Positions 1-8,788 are shown, counted from the first letter of the stretch. The stretch: 26,205 nucleotides of DNA from an uncultured Clostridia bacterium (GCA_947629845.1 CANRFD010000006.1:1-26205); one strand, 5' to 3'. The notes: generated by a model not told the origin, from the letters alone. Numbers and translations are program-made.

Positions 1-41
1 GGAGTTCCTTTGTCTACCCCCATCGGCAACTGCCTCTTTTG

Positions 42-72
42 AACCACGCGACTATCGCGTGGTTTTCTTTTA
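42..72 (+). terminator. Rho-independent terminator, plus strand
   Basis: A perfect 9-bp stem (aaccacgcg at 42-50, cgcgtggtt at 56-64) closes a 5-base loop and is followed by a T-rich tail (ttcttttaa). The T tract is on the plus strand, so it would end a plus-strand transcript entering from the left of the window. Confidence 0.75.
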
Positions 73-220
73 ACAAAAAGCGCGGGGATCCCCTCCCATC
101 GTCGGTTTTTTCATGCGCTCCACCGCCCTTTGAACAACCGGCGGCACGGAGCCGCAGCGAGACAATTTTTCGTTCGGCGTTTTTTGCCCCCGTATTTGCA
201 AAACCGGCGATATGGGGTGA

Positions 221-260
221 AAAAACAGCCCCTGCGGAAGGGTCGCAGGAAGCTGTTTTC
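221..260 (-). terminator. Terminator of the V-ATPase operon
   Basis: Arms aaaacagc (222-229) and gctgtttt (252-259) pair, and inside them cctgcg (231-236) pairs with cgcagg (244-249). A-rich and T-rich flanks on both sides make it potentially bidirectional. It lies about 45 bases past the stop of the ATPase D gene and is the natural end of that operon. Confidence 0.75.
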
Positions 261-305
261 AAGTATTTTTCGATTGCGTTTTGCATGCCGAAGGGCGCGC
301 CGCGG

Positions 306-917
306 CTACGACTTGACCTTCATCAGCCGCACGATGGAAGCGCGCTCGTTCTCGTCGAGTTTGTCGCGGATGTACTTGATCGTCTCCTCGAGCTGCGGGA
401 TCATGATGTACTCCAGCGCGTTGACACGCCGCTTGTTGCGCTCGATCTCGTAGGACAGGAGCCGCACCGCCTTCTCGACGGCGGCGAGCTGCAAGAGTTT
501 GGGCAGCAGGGCGGAGACCATCTTCACGGAGTCGTCCGCCTCGCTCGTGATCTCGGAGAACGCATACGGCAGCGCGACCGAGCCCTCCTCCGAAAGGGAG
601 ATCCTGGGCACTTCCACCCCCATGACGCTATCCGTGCCGCACTCCGCCCCGATCTTTGCCGTGGGCATTGAAAAGGCTGTCTCCTGCACATAGGGCGGCG
701 TAAGGGCGCCCGCCAGCGCAAACTGCCGTAACGCTGCGGAAAAATCCCCCTCCACCTCGTCGCGGAGGCGCTTATCCTCGCGCAGGAGCACGGTGAAGCG
801 GCGCACCATCTCGTCCGCCTTATCCTTGAGCAGCTTGTGCCCGCGGACGGCCGTCGAGAGGCGCGCTTTCAGCTTTTTCAGCTCCATTCGCGTTGGATTT
901 ACATTGAGTCTTGCCAT
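306..917 (-). CDS. atpD: V-type ATP synthase subunit D
   Basis: 203 residues, the usual length for the family. Subunit D is the central rotor shaft that couples ATP turnover in the A3B3 head to rotation of the membrane ring. The N terminus shows the family hallmark: PTRMELKKLKARL at about residues 8-20, then KLLKDKADEMVRRF. The rest is mostly helical and charged, as expected for an antiparallel coiled coil. It is the last gene of the operon, 46 bases after subunit B, with a terminator 45 bases beyond its stop. Symbols for V-type subunits vary (ntpD, atpD); the family assignment itself is secure. Confidence 0.96.
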   Translation of the reverse strand: MARLNVNPTRMELKKLKARLSTAVRGHKLLKDKADEMVRRFTVLLREDKRLRDEVEGDFSAALRQFALAGALTPPYVQETAFSMPTAKIGAECGTDSVMGVEVPRISLSEEGSVALPYAFSEITSEADDSVKMVSALLPKLLQLAAVEKAVRLLSYEIERNKRRVNALEYIMIPQLEETIKYIRDKLDENERASIVRLMKVKS

Positions 918-963
918 GTTCCCTGAAAAGATCTGCCCTGCTGCGGGCGGGAGAAGTTCTCCC

Positions 964-2331
964 CTACTTCATGTATTTTTCGATATACTCCGTGCGGATA
1001 CGCTTCAATTCGCCCTTCGGCAAAATTTTCAGAAGTTCCCAGCCGAGGTCGAGCGTCTCTTCGATCGTCCTGTCCCTCTCGAACCCCTGATCGATGTACT
1101 TTTCCTCGAATGCCTCCGCAAATTTCGCATACAGTTTATCGACGTCGGAAAGCGCCGCCTCGCCGAGGATGGCGGAGAGCTCCTTGCTCTCCTTGCCCCG
1201 CGCGTACGCCGCGAACAGCTGGTTCATGGTGTCGGCGTGATCCTCCCGCGTCTTGCCCGCGCCGATGCCCTTGTCCTTGAGACGGGAGAGCGAGGGCAGC
1301 ACGTCGATGGGCGGCTTGATCCCCTTCTTGTAGAGCTCGCGGGAGAGGATGATCTGCCCCTCCGTGATGTAGCCCGTAAGGTCGGGAATGGGGTGCGTCT
1401 TGTCGTCCTCGGGCATCGTGAGAATGGGGATCTGGGTGATGGAACCCTTGCAGCCCCTGATCCTTCCCGCACGCTCATAGAGCGAGGCGAGGTCGGTGTA
1501 GAGGTAGCCGGGATAGCCCCGCCGCCCGGGGATCTCCCGCCGCGCGGCAGAGACCTCGCGGAGCGCCTCCGCATAGTTGGTGATGTCCGTCATGATGACG
1601 AGGACGTGCATATCGCAGGTGAAGGCGAGATATTCGGCGCAGGTGAGCGCAATGCGCGGCGTCGCGATGCGCTCGACGGCGGGGTCGTCGGCGAGGTTGG
1701 TGAACAGCACCGTCCGCTCGATCGCCCCCGTGCGCCTGAAGTCGTCGATGAAGTACTGCGCCTCCTCGAAAGTGATGCCGATCGCGGCAAATACGACGGC
1801 GAACTTGCTGTCCGAGCCCCGCACCTTGGCCTGCCGCGCGATCTGCGCCGCAAGTTCGGCGTGGGGAAGGCCGCTCATCGAGAACACGGGGAGTTTTTGC
1901 CCGCGCACCAGCGTGTTCAGCCCGTCGATGGCCGAGACGCCCGTCTGGATGAACTCGTTCGGGTAGTCGCGTGCGGCGGGGTTGATGGGCTCGCCGTTGA
2001 TATCGAGCAGCTTTTCGGGAATGACGGGCGCGCCGCCGTCCCGCGGGTTGCCCATGCCGTCGAACACCCTGCCGAGCATATCCTTGGAGACGGCGAGCTG
2101 CTGGGCATGCCCCAAAAAGCGCGCCTTCGCCGTAGAGATCTGCAGCCCCTGCGCGCTCTCGAAGAGCTGCACCACCGCCTTGTCGCGGTTGACCTCGAGC
2201 ACCTTCCCTCTGCGCACCTCGCCGTTGCTGCACAAAATTTCAACGAGTTCGTTGTACGTTACGCCCTCTACGCCCTCGACGAGCATCAGGGGGCCGACGA
2301 CCTCTCTTATCGTCTTATATTCCCTATACAT
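964..2331 (-). CDS. atpB: V-type ATP synthase subunit B (non-catalytic)
   Basis: 455 residues. It forms the A3B3 hexamer with subunit A and contributes to the nucleotide interface without being the main catalytic chain. Visible family features are REVVGPLMLVEGVEGV near the start, GEPINPAARDYPNEFIQTG and SAIDGLNTLVRGQKLPVFS before residue 175, and IGAGKTREDHADTMNQLF near residue 370. As expected for B, the canonical GxGKT P-loop at the A-subunit position is replaced, here by SMSGLPHAELA. The start codon lies 8 bases inside the 3' end of subunit A and is preceded by a strong GGAGG, so the two chains are probably translationally coupled. No anomalies seen. Confidence 0.97.
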   Translation of the reverse strand: MYREYKTIREVVGPLMLVEGVEGVTYNELVEILCSNGEVRRGKVLEVNRDKAVVQLFESAQGLQISTAKARFLGHAQQLAVSKDMLGRVFDGMGNPRDGGAPVIPEKLLDINGEPINPAARDYPNEFIQTGVSAIDGLNTLVRGQKLPVFSMSGLPHAELAAQIARQAKVRGSDSKFAVVFAAIGITFEEAQYFIDDFRRTGAIERTVLFTNLADDPAVERIATPRIALTCAEYLAFTCDMHVLVIMTDITNYAEALREVSAARREIPGRRGYPGYLYTDLASLYERAGRIRGCKGSITQIPILTMPEDDKTHPIPDLTGYITEGQIILSRELYKKGIKPPIDVLPSLSRLKDKGIGAGKTREDHADTMNQLFAAYARGKESKELSAILGEAALSDVDKLYAKFAEAFEEKYIDQGFERDRTIEETLDLGWELLKILPKGELKRIRTEYIEKYMK

Positions 2332-4099
2332 CCCGTTCTCCTCCCTCGGAGAGCGCCTTGATCTCCGCGCTCATTTCCCCGATGAGTTCATCGAAGGCGG
2401 AAAGCCCGCTTTCTTCGATGTATTTCGCCCGTCCGATCTTCTCCATGAAGGGGCACTTGAGAATGTCGTCGAGGGCGACGAAATTCTTCACGGCCTCCTC
2501 GGACAGCGTATAAAATTCATAGATGGAGAGCAGCATCAGAAGCTGTTTGCGGAGGGAGGTATAGGTATCCACCTCGTGGAAGGCGTTCTGATGCAGATAG
2601 TCCTCGCGGATCATCTTGGCGGTCTCCATGACGAGGCGGTCGTGCGACGAGAGCGCGTCCATGCCGACGAGGCGAACGATCTCGTTGAGCGCGGCTTCCT
2701 CCTGCAGCGTCGTCATGACGAATTGGCGGTATTTGAAGAACCCCTTCCCGACGTTTTTATCGTACCATTCCTTCATTTTGTCCGCATAGAGGGAATAACT
2801 GATGAGCCAATCGATCGCGGGGAAGTGCCGCTTGTATGCGAGGGAAGCGGAGAGCCCCCAGAACACTTTTACGATGCGCAGCGTAGCCTGCGAGACGGGT
2901 TCGGAGAGGTCTCCCCCGGGGGGCGAAACGGCGCCGATGGCCGTCACGGAGCCCGTCTTTCCCTCGCTGCCGAGCAGCTTGACGACGCCCGCGCGCTCGT
3001 AAAATTCGGCGAGGCGGCTCGCAAGATAGGCGGGATAACCCTCGTCGCCCGGCATCTCCTCGAGGCGGCCGCTCATCTCGCGGAGCGCCTCCGCCCAGCG
3101 GGAGGTGGAATCCGCCATGATGGCGACATTGTACCCCATGTCGCGATAATATTCTGCGATCGTGATGCCCGTGTAGATGGAGGCCTCGCGCGCCGCAACG
3201 GGCATATCCGAGGTGTTCGCGATGAGCACCGTCCGCTTCATCAGCGGCTCCCCCGTCTTGGGATCTTTGAGCGCGGGAAATTCGTTGAGCACGTCGGTCA
3301 TCTCGTTGCCGCGTTCCCCGCAGCCGATGTACACGATGATGTCCGCCTCCGCCCACTTCGCGAGCTGGTGCTGCACGACGGTCTTACCGCTGCCGAAGGG
3401 CCCCGGCACGGCCGCAACGCCGCCGCGCGCGATGGGGAAGAGGGTATCGATGACGCGCTGCCCCGTCACCATGGGGCGGTCGGGCGAGAGCTTTTCGAGG
3501 TACGGCCTCCCCCTGCGGACGGGCCACTTGCGGAGCATGCAAATCTGCTGCACCCCGCTCTCCGTCTTGATCCTGGCGATGGGGTCGACGATCGTGAAGT
3601 CGCCCTCCTCGACGGAGACCAGCGTGCCGCCCATGCCGTTGGGAACGAGGATGCGGTGCTCGACGATCTCCGTCTCCTGCACGACGCCGAGGATGTCCCC
3701 CTCCCGCACGGTGTCGCCCGCCTTCTTTTTGGGGGTGAAGCGCCACTTCTTATCCCGCCGCAGCGAGTCGACGGCCACCCCGCGAGAAATTCGGCTCCCG
3801 TACCGAAAACTGAGCGTCGTGAGCGGCCTTTGGATGCCGTCGAAGATGCTCGTGAGCAGCCCGGGCGCGAGCTCTACGGAGAGCGGCTCGCCCGTGGAGA
3901 CGACGTCCTCCCTGGGGCCGAGCCCCGAGGTCTCCTCGTAGACCTGAATGGACGCCTTGTCGCCGCGGAGCTCGATGATCTCGCCGATGAGATGTTTTTC
4001 CGAAACGTGGACGACGTCGTACAGCTTGGCGTCCGCCATGTTCTCCGCAACGATGAGCGGCCCCGAAATTTTTACCGTTTTACCAATATTTCCAACCAT
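2324..4099 (-). CDS. atpA: V-type ATP synthase subunit A (catalytic)
   Basis: 591 residues, full length. It is the catalytic ATP-hydrolysing or ATP-forming chain of the V1 head. The N-terminal barrel (GKTVKISGPLIVAENM) is followed by the A-specific bulge domain, about residues 110-190 (KKKAGDTVREGDILG, GTLVSVEEGDFTI). The P-loop GPFGSGKTVVQHQ is near residue 232, followed by IGCGERGNEMTDVL with the catalytic glutamate, and ADSTSRWAEALREMSGRLEE. The C-terminal helical domain is complete. It starts 26 bases after subunit F, with only a weak ribosome binding site (AAAGAG), and overlaps subunit B by 8 bases. Confidence 0.98.
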   Translation of the reverse strand: MVGNIGKTVKISGPLIVAENMADAKLYDVVHVSEKHLIGEIIELRGDKASIQVYEETSGLGPREDVVSTGEPLSVELAPGLLTSIFDGIQRPLTTLSFRYGSRISRGVAVDSLRRDKKWRFTPKKKAGDTVREGDILGVVQETEIVEHRILVPNGMGGTLVSVEEGDFTIVDPIARIKTESGVQQICMLRKWPVRRGRPYLEKLSPDRPMVTGQRVIDTLFPIARGGVAAVPGPFGSGKTVVQHQLAKWAEADIIVYIGCGERGNEMTDVLNEFPALKDPKTGEPLMKRTVLIANTSDMPVAAREASIYTGITIAEYYRDMGYNVAIMADSTSRWAEALREMSGRLEEMPGDEGYPAYLASRLAEFYERAGVVKLLGSEGKTGSVTAIGAVSPPGGDLSEPVSQATLRIVKVFWGLSASLAYKRHFPAIDWLISYSLYADKMKEWYDKNVGKGFFKYRQFVMTTLQEEAALNEIVRLVGMDALSSHDRLVMETAKMIREDYLHQNAFHEVDTYTSLRKQLLMLLSIYEFYTLSEEAVKNFVALDDILKCPFMEKIGRAKYIEESGLSAFDELIGEMSAEIKALSEGGERDV

Positions 4100-4125
4100 A
4101 TCACTCTTTCCCGATAAGCAATTCT

Positions 4126-4443
4126 CTATTTTTGAAACAGGATATCGACGCCGAGGGCGCGTTCCATGGACGCTCTCAAAAATTCCTCGCCGTAGCCCGT
4201 CTGCTTCCCCATGGGAATGGGCAGAACGACGGGATAGGCCTCCTCGTCAAAGCGCTTCATAAGGTCTTGCAGCGGCTCCGCGTATTCCTCGGCGAGGAAC
4301 ACGACGGCGTGCTCGCGCGCGACCCTGCGCAGCGTCTCCCGCGCGCTCTTTTCGTCCGTGACCGGGAAGGCCTCCACGCCCGCGGCCTTGAATACCGTGA
4401 TCGTCTCCGCGGGTCCTACGACCGCCATCTTTCCTTGCATCAT
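4126..4443 (-). CDS. atpF: V-type ATP synthase subunit F
   Basis: About 105 residues. This is the small Rossmann-like central-stalk protein that binds subunit D (called NtpG in Enterococcus hirae). The family pattern is clear: MAVVGPAETITVFKAAGVEAFPV at the start, AVVFLAEEYAE in the middle and PVVLPIP near residue 80. The first ATG (4443) overlaps the stop of subunit C as ATGA and suits coupled translation. Alternative ATGs at 4440 and 4428 would remove one or five residues, and homologues usually begin at about the last of these. The start is therefore uncertain by a few codons; the identity is not. Confidence 0.93.
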   Translation of the reverse strand: MMQGKMAVVGPAETITVFKAAGVEAFPVTDEKSARETLRRVAREHAVVFLAEEYAEPLQDLMKRFDEEAYPVVLPIPMGKQTGYGEEFLRASMERALGVDILFQK

Positions 4444-5339
4444 TTCACCCCGACAAGCCGTTTTTCGATCTCCGCCGCCGCCACGCCCGCCTTCAGGGCG
4501 ACGAGGACGGTGCGCACGTTGCGGATCTCCGCACGGCGGCGAAAGACGTAGTAGAGGAAGGGTTCCCGCCCCTCGAGCCCGAAGCGGCGACGGAAGAACA
4601 TCTCCTCTTCGTAGCTCTCCAATAGGCGCTCCGCCTCGGTGAAGGGCGGCTTCCCCGCGGAAAGGCACGCCGCATAGAACGCCTCGTACGGCGTCCCCGC
4701 AAGCGCCCCCTCCCTCCTTTCTCCGTCCCCGGAGAAGAAGTCCGCAAGCCACTGCTCTTTGAGCGTCCCTCCCGCGACGGAGAGCTTTTCCGCCTCCTCC
4801 GCGTCCTTTGCGCGGCAGGCGGTGAGAATGTTGGTCATGTCCGCCCGCGCCGCCAGCAGCTTCCTTAAATTGGATCTGCGGCCGCACACGCGGAAGAGAT
4901 ATTCGTACATCGCGTTATCGAACGCCGCACCGATCTCCGCGCTCGTCGCCCCCTCTCCGATCTCGGGCACGGGCGGCTTGTTCTCTTCAAGCATCTTGTC
5001 GAGAACTTCCTGCGTCCACAGCCCCTCGGGCGCGAGCATGCCCGCGGGATCGACCCCGAGCGCCTTCGCCTTATAGCGCGCCTTGAGATTGTGAAAGTCC
5101 CGCGGGGCGAGGAAGTACGCCCTGTCCGCCTCCGTGGGCGCGTATTCGCGGATAAAGCCGTCGAGCGCGAGTTCCTCCGCCGCGACGGGGTCGCCGCCGC
5201 CCTGCCCGAAGCCGCTCTCCGAGAGTGCGCGCAGCACCTCTTCCGCCGTCATGCCGGGGAAGCGCAACAGCTTTTCGCCCAAAAGCTGCCTCTCTTTTAC
5301 GGCGATCACGCCGTTTGTATACGTCGTACTGTATCCCAT
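4440..5339 (-). CDS. atpC: V-type ATP synthase subunit C
   Basis: 299 residues, slightly shorter than many homologues (about 320-350). Subunit C is the socket that joins the central stalk to the membrane K ring (subunit d in eukaryotes). Matching features are the N-terminal GYSTTYTNGVIAVKERQLL, the repeated helical patterns with DFHNLKARYKAKALG near residue 85, RSNLRKLLAARADMTNILTACRAK near residue 160, and the late FRRRFGLEGREPFLYYVFRRRAEIRNVR. The ATG follows the stop of subunit E with no gap, and its own stop overlaps subunit F. Divergence within this subunit is normal, and gene order confirms the call. Confidence 0.93.
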   Translation of the reverse strand: MGYSTTYTNGVIAVKERQLLGEKLLRFPGMTAEEVLRALSESGFGQGGGDPVAAEELALDGFIREYAPTEADRAYFLAPRDFHNLKARYKAKALGVDPAGMLAPEGLWTQEVLDKMLEENKPPVPEIGEGATSAEIGAAFDNAMYEYLFRVCGRRSNLRKLLAARADMTNILTACRAKDAEEAEKLSVAGGTLKEQWLADFFSGDGERREGALAGTPYEAFYAACLSAGKPPFTEAERLLESYEEEMFFRRRFGLEGREPFLYYVFRRRAEIRNVRTVLVALKAGVAAAEIEKRLVGVK

Positions 5340-5915
5340 TCAGTGATTTCCGAAGAGCGCGCGTGCGATCTCCGCCTGATGCTGTTCCCTGTCCGCCGCG
5401 AGCAGCGTAGAATAGGTGACATCCTTATCGCAAACCTTTCCGCGCAACAGGAAGCCGCCGCTCAATTCGGGCCGCTCCTCGCTCACGGTGAGCGATTTTT
5501 CCCCGACGACGGGGAGCTTTTTCACCTCTTCGCCGTAGGGGAAGTTGGCGGCGAACACGATCTCGTCGCCCTCCTCCGCATTCTCCAGCAGCAGCTTTTC
5601 GGCGAGTTCTACGGCGTCGTGGCGGTCGAGGCACAGAAGCGCCGCGAGCGCACGCACATAGACGGCGTCGATGACCCGCCTTCTCTCGGCAAGCCGTATC
5701 TTGGCGCCGTCCAGCCTGGCCATCGCCGCCCTGCCGTCGCGGATGCGCTTTCCCTGCGCCTCCGCCTCCTTCACGGCCTCCGCCCGCTCGTCCGCGCACT
5801 GCTGTTCGGCGGCAGCGCGGATCTCGTCCGCACGCGCCCTTGCCGCGCGCACCGTCTCCTCTGCCTCCGCAGCCGCGTCGGAGAGAATACGTTCCACGAT
5901 CTCTTGCTTTCCCAT
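5340..5915 (-). CDS. atpE: V-type ATP synthase subunit E
   Basis: 191 residues counted from MGKQEIVERIL at 5915. The frame is open further upstream, but that stretch lies inside the K gene, so the later ATG is the real start. Subunit E is a peripheral-stalk chain that pairs with the small H/G-type subunit. The first 90 residues are a charged, alanine-rich helix (ILSDAAAEAEETVRAARARADEI) suited to a coiled coil, followed by a compact C-terminal domain with RPELSGGFLLRGKVCDKDVTYSTLL, typical of the family. The start is 4 bases after the K stop, and its stop abuts the ATG of subunit C. Confidence 0.92.
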   Translation of the reverse strand: MGKQEIVERILSDAAAEAEETVRAARARADEIRAAAEQQCADERAEAVKEAEAQGKRIRDGRAAMARLDGAKIRLAERRRVIDAVYVRALAALLCLDRHDAVELAEKLLLENAEEGDEIVFAANFPYGEEVKKLPVVGEKSLTVSEERPELSGGFLLRGKVCDKDVTYSTLLAADREQHQAEIARALFGNH

Positions 5916-5919
5916 AACT

Positions 5920-6393
5920 TCAGATCCTGATGACGAGAAGGATGGAGATGACGAGGCCGAGCAGCGCATAGAACTCGATCATCGCGGGGCCCATGGCCAC
6001 TTTGAAGCCGAGGCTGTCCTGCTTGGCGGACGCATAGATGCCGTTGACCGCCGCTTTCGACTGGAAGAACGCCGAGACAAATCCCGAGATCGCCATGGGA
6101 AGGCACGCGGCGAAGATCGCCCAGCCCTGCGCCATCGCCTGCGCCGCGTCCGCGACCTCCATAAGGCCGCCGAGCTTGTTCGCCGCGAGGATCGCGATCA
6201 AAAATCCGTACAGCCCCTGCGTCGCGGGGAGCAGCATGAGAATGATGAGCTTGCCGAATTTTTTCGGGTTCTCGCCCAACACGCCCGCGGTGGCGCTCGC
6301 CGTCTTGTAGAGACCGAGCCCCGACCCCACGCCGCAGAGGATCACGCACAGCGCGATCCCGATGATGGCAACCACATAACCGGTTGTATACAT
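5920..6393 (-). CDS. atpK: V-type ATPase subunit K (proteolipid ring)
   Basis: 157 residues, four predicted TM helices as two hairpins, the same layout as the 156-residue Enterococcus hirae NtpK. It forms the rotating membrane ring that carries the translocated ion. The start at 6393 is set by a good site (GGAGGT, about 8 bases upstream); an upstream extension of the frame runs into the subunit I gene and is rejected. The ion-site residues seen are Leu55, Thr58 and Gln59 (in LPATQG), Gln111 (SAFFQSK) and Glu140 (AMIEFYALLG). These match Leu61, Thr64, Gln65, Gln110 and Glu139 known to coordinate Na+ in NtpK. Sodium specificity is an inference from that match. Confidence 0.95.
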   Translation of the reverse strand: MYTTGYVVAIIGIALCVILCGVGSGLGLYKTASATAGVLGENPKKFGKLIILMLLPATQGLYGFLIAILAANKLGGLMEVADAAQAMAQGWAIFAACLPMAISGFVSAFFQSKAAVNGIYASAKQDSLGFKVAMGPAMIEFYALLGLVISILLVIRI

Positions 6394-6421
6394 GTAAAAA
6401 ACCTCCGTAATTTTTCTATCG

Positions 6422-8395
6422 TCAAGCCGCTTTCTTTTGCGGCGGAAACGCCCTTTCCCCCTCGAGGGAGATGTACTTCGCATGCGAGCCGAGCGGTTCG
6501 AACAGCCGCCCCTCGCCCTCGTAGAACCTGCCGAAGAACTCCACATACTGCAGCCGCGCGGTGTGAATATACGCCCCGAGCAAGCCGATCGCAAGGTTGA
6601 ACACGTGCCCCACCACCATCAGGATGACGCCGAGAACGATGAGCGCCGACCCCGACGTGATGAACTGCAGGGAGTAGTCGGAAATGACCTGCGCGATCAC
6701 CGCGCCCGTGAGCATCAGACCGTACAGGCGGATATAGCTCAACACGTCGGTGAAATAATTGATGAGCCCGTAGAGCGAACCGAACCCCTTTGTGAACTTT
6801 CCGAGGAATTTTTCGTGCCGCCCCGCGGTGAGCACGGCAACGGCGAGGGAGACGCCCGCCGCGATCCCGCCGACCGTCGTCAGAACGGGGACGTTGAAGT
6901 CCTTGATCAGCCCGATGACGGCGAGCAGCGCCCCCAGCGAAAACACCGCCCAGACCAAGCCGTCGAACACGCCGTCCCACGGCTTTTTGCGGTGCACGCA
7001 CTGCGCAAATTTGCACACATATCCCGCGCATAGCTGCACGATCCCCAAAAGCAGCGCAATGACGAGCACGGCGGGCAGATCGATCCCCGCGAGCGAATAC
7101 ATGGCCGTCTGCGGATCGGGCATCACGGTGAAGGGGAAGATGCGGATCCCGAAGAGGGAATTGAAGAGCACCCCCCACAAGACCGAAAACACGCCCCCGA
7201 CGCCGAACACGCCGCCGAGGCTCTTGATGCTCCCCTTTTTCTTCTTCCAAATAAAAAATCCTCCCGCCATCATCATGAGCCCGTATCCGATATCCGCCAT
7301 GATGAAGCCCAAAAACAGGCTGTAAAAGAAGGACATGACGCCGTTCGGATCGAGCTCCCTCGCATTGGGCGCGGAGTACATATTCGTGACCGTCTCGAAG
7401 TTGGAGACGATCTTATTGTTGCGTGCGAGCGTGGGGACGAATTCGTCCTCCGCAGGGTCGGAAAATTCAAAATACAGCGGAATGCCGAGGGCGCCGAGGG
7501 CGTCTTTCACCCTCTCCTCCTCGTCCGCGGGAATGTACGCCTCCATGAACACGGCGTGCGCCGTCGCCTGCATCTTCTCGGAGGCCTCCGCCTTCTCCAG
7601 CTCGAAGCCGACGTAATCGCAGTAAATTTTCAGCGGGCGCACCTCCGAGGCGAGCGCGGCAAGGGCGCGTTCCGCCGCCTCCGCCCGCTCCCGCTGCGCC
7701 GCCAGCTCTCCCTCGAGCGAGGCAACATATTCCGCACCCGTCCGCTCCCCCGTGTAGGGACAGGGGGAAAAGGACGCGGCCGAAAGCATCGCCTCCGTCT
7801 CCTCCGAGACGCTCCTGTGGAAGGCGACGAGGAGCAGCCCGCCCTCCTCGGACATGGTGGCCTCGTACGCCGTCAGGGGCACCCCGTCGAGCTGCTGTTG
7901 AAGGCTCTCCCACGCCGAAGCGGAAACAAACCCGTACCGCACCGCCGTGCTGCGCGTGTCACGGATATCGGAGAACCTGACCGCGGACATGGTATAGGGC
8001 TTTGCCGCGGCGATCTCGCGCGTGAGCCGCCTGACCTGCTCCTCGGCGTCCGCCTTCTCCTGCGAAAGGTCTGCCGATTTTTCCACGAGCTCGTCCGCGC
8101 GGGCACGGTAGTCCTTTGCGGCGACAAATTCGGAATAGCCGACCTCGAAGCCGTCCTCCGCGCCCTCCGGCCTCCCCTTCCCCGCGGGAATGTGGGCGGA
8201 GATCGTCGCCAGCGCGTCCTCCAGCGTGGCGAGGTAGGCGGCGAGTTTCTCCCTGTCCGAAGTCACAAAGGCGGTCGCCTCCGTCTCGGCATGCTCCTTC
8301 ACCTCGGCTGCGCGCGTGCGCTCGAGGGCGTTCAGAACGCGGTCACGGTCGTAGGAAAGCGCCGCAAGATGCAGTTTTCGCATCCCGACGATCAC
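6422..8395 (-). CDS. atpI: V-type ATP synthase subunit I (membrane stator)
   Basis: 657 residues. This is the a-type stator chain that supplies the ion half-channels next to the K ring. The N-terminal half is soluble, with two charged coiled-coil stretches (about residues 85-120 and 230-260). The C-terminal half, from MSFFYSLFLGFIMADIGYG on, holds about seven or eight TM helices. The essential arginine of this family is Arg556 in DVLSYIRLYGLML. The second conserved site, HTARLQYVEFFGRFYEGEG, has His611 and Arg614. I chose the GTG at 8395, which overlaps the previous stop, because homologues begin with a similar short segment before MRKL; an ATG at 8383 is the alternative. Confidence 0.95.
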   Translation of the reverse strand: MIVGMRKLHLAALSYDRDRVLNALERTRAAEVKEHAETEATAFVTSDREKLAAYLATLEDALATISAHIPAGKGRPEGAEDGFEVGYSEFVAAKDYRARADELVEKSADLSQEKADAEEQVRRLTREIAAAKPYTMSAVRFSDIRDTRSTAVRYGFVSASAWESLQQQLDGVPLTAYEATMSEEGGLLLVAFHRSVSEETEAMLSAASFSPCPYTGERTGAEYVASLEGELAAQRERAEAAERALAALASEVRPLKIYCDYVGFELEKAEASEKMQATAHAVFMEAYIPADEEERVKDALGALGIPLYFEFSDPAEDEFVPTLARNNKIVSNFETVTNMYSAPNARELDPNGVMSFFYSLFLGFIMADIGYGLMMMAGGFFIWKKKKGSIKSLGGVFGVGGVFSVLWGVLFNSLFGIRIFPFTVMPDPQTAMYSLAGIDLPAVLVIALLLGIVQLCAGYVCKFAQCVHRKKPWDGVFDGLVWAVFSLGALLAVIGLIKDFNVPVLTTVGGIAAGVSLAVAVLTAGRHEKFLGKFTKGFGSLYGLINYFTDVLSYIRLYGLMLTGAVIAQVISDYSLQFITSGSALIVLGVILMVVGHVFNLAIGLLGAYIHTARLQYVEFFGRFYEGEGRLFEPLGSHAKYISLEGERAFPPQKKAA

Positions 8396-8703
8396 TTCAC
8401 GATCCTCCCTACGACGTCGGTGGCGTGCACTCCCGCACGCTCGATGAGTTTTTCCGCGTCGTCAAAGGCCGCCTTGCGGACGGCCGCGATCTCCCTCTCG
8501 TAGGCGGCTTCGGCCTCCGCGCGGGCGGTCTTTAATATCTCCTCCGCGAGTTCCGCGCATGCGGCCTCCGAGGCCTTGGCGAGCTCCATCGCCCCCTTCT
8601 CCGCCTCCGTAACGATGGCGGCAGCCTCTTCCTGCGCCTTTTTTTGAATTGCCGCCGCCCGCTCTTCCGCTTCCGCGACGACGGCTATGATGTTCTCTTC
8701 CAT
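8392..8703 (-). CDS. V-type ATPase small peripheral-stalk subunit (H/G, NtpF-like)
   Basis: 103 residues, nearly all a charged alanine/glutamate-rich helix (AEAEERAAAIQKKAQEEAAAI). This is the pattern of the small peripheral-stalk chain called H, G or NtpF in different species. It sits first in the operon, the place of ntpF in Enterococcus hirae, and overlaps the next gene. The ATG at 8703 is preceded by GGAG 5 bases upstream. Sequence conservation in this family is low, so the call rests on length, coiled-coil composition and gene order. Confidence 0.85.
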   Translation of the reverse strand: MEENIIAVVAEAEERAAAIQKKAQEEAAAIVTEAEKGAMELAKASEAACAELAEEILKTARAEAEAAYEREIAAVRKAAFDDAEKLIERAGVHATDVVGRIVK

Positions 8704-8758
8704 TTGGGCTCCGTACCCCGCATTTTCATACGGATACCGCTCCTGCGATATCCCCTAT

Positions 8759-8788
8759 ATTGTACTTCTTTTTGCCCTCGTTTGTCAA
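8759..8788 (-). promoter_or_regulatory. Sigma-A type promoter of the V-ATPase operon
   Basis: On the minus strand a perfect -35 TTGACA (8783-8788) and a -10 TACAAT (8759-8764) are separated by 18 bases. The expected start of transcription is near 8750, about 45 bases before the first ATG. No operator or riboswitch-like structure is evident in the short leader. Confidence 0.85.

Larger units (their letters stand above)
1..305. other. Intergenic stretch with two terminators, no gene
   Basis: No convincing gene is visible here. The stretch contains a plus-strand terminator near its left end and a minus-strand terminator after the ATPase D gene, so two transcripts converge. Bases 1-40 probably belong to the end of a plus-strand transcript that lies mostly outside the window; I could not identify it. 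Confidence 0.6.

Noticed and set aside
14..286. Minus-strand 90-codon open frame after the ATPase operon
   Set aside because: It runs through the operon terminator, has no ribosome binding site and no recognisable sequence.
793..4117. Plus-strand open frames opposite ATPase subunits A, B and D (522 and 711 codons)
   Set aside because: They mirror three highly conserved ATPase genes and have no family features or credible start sites.
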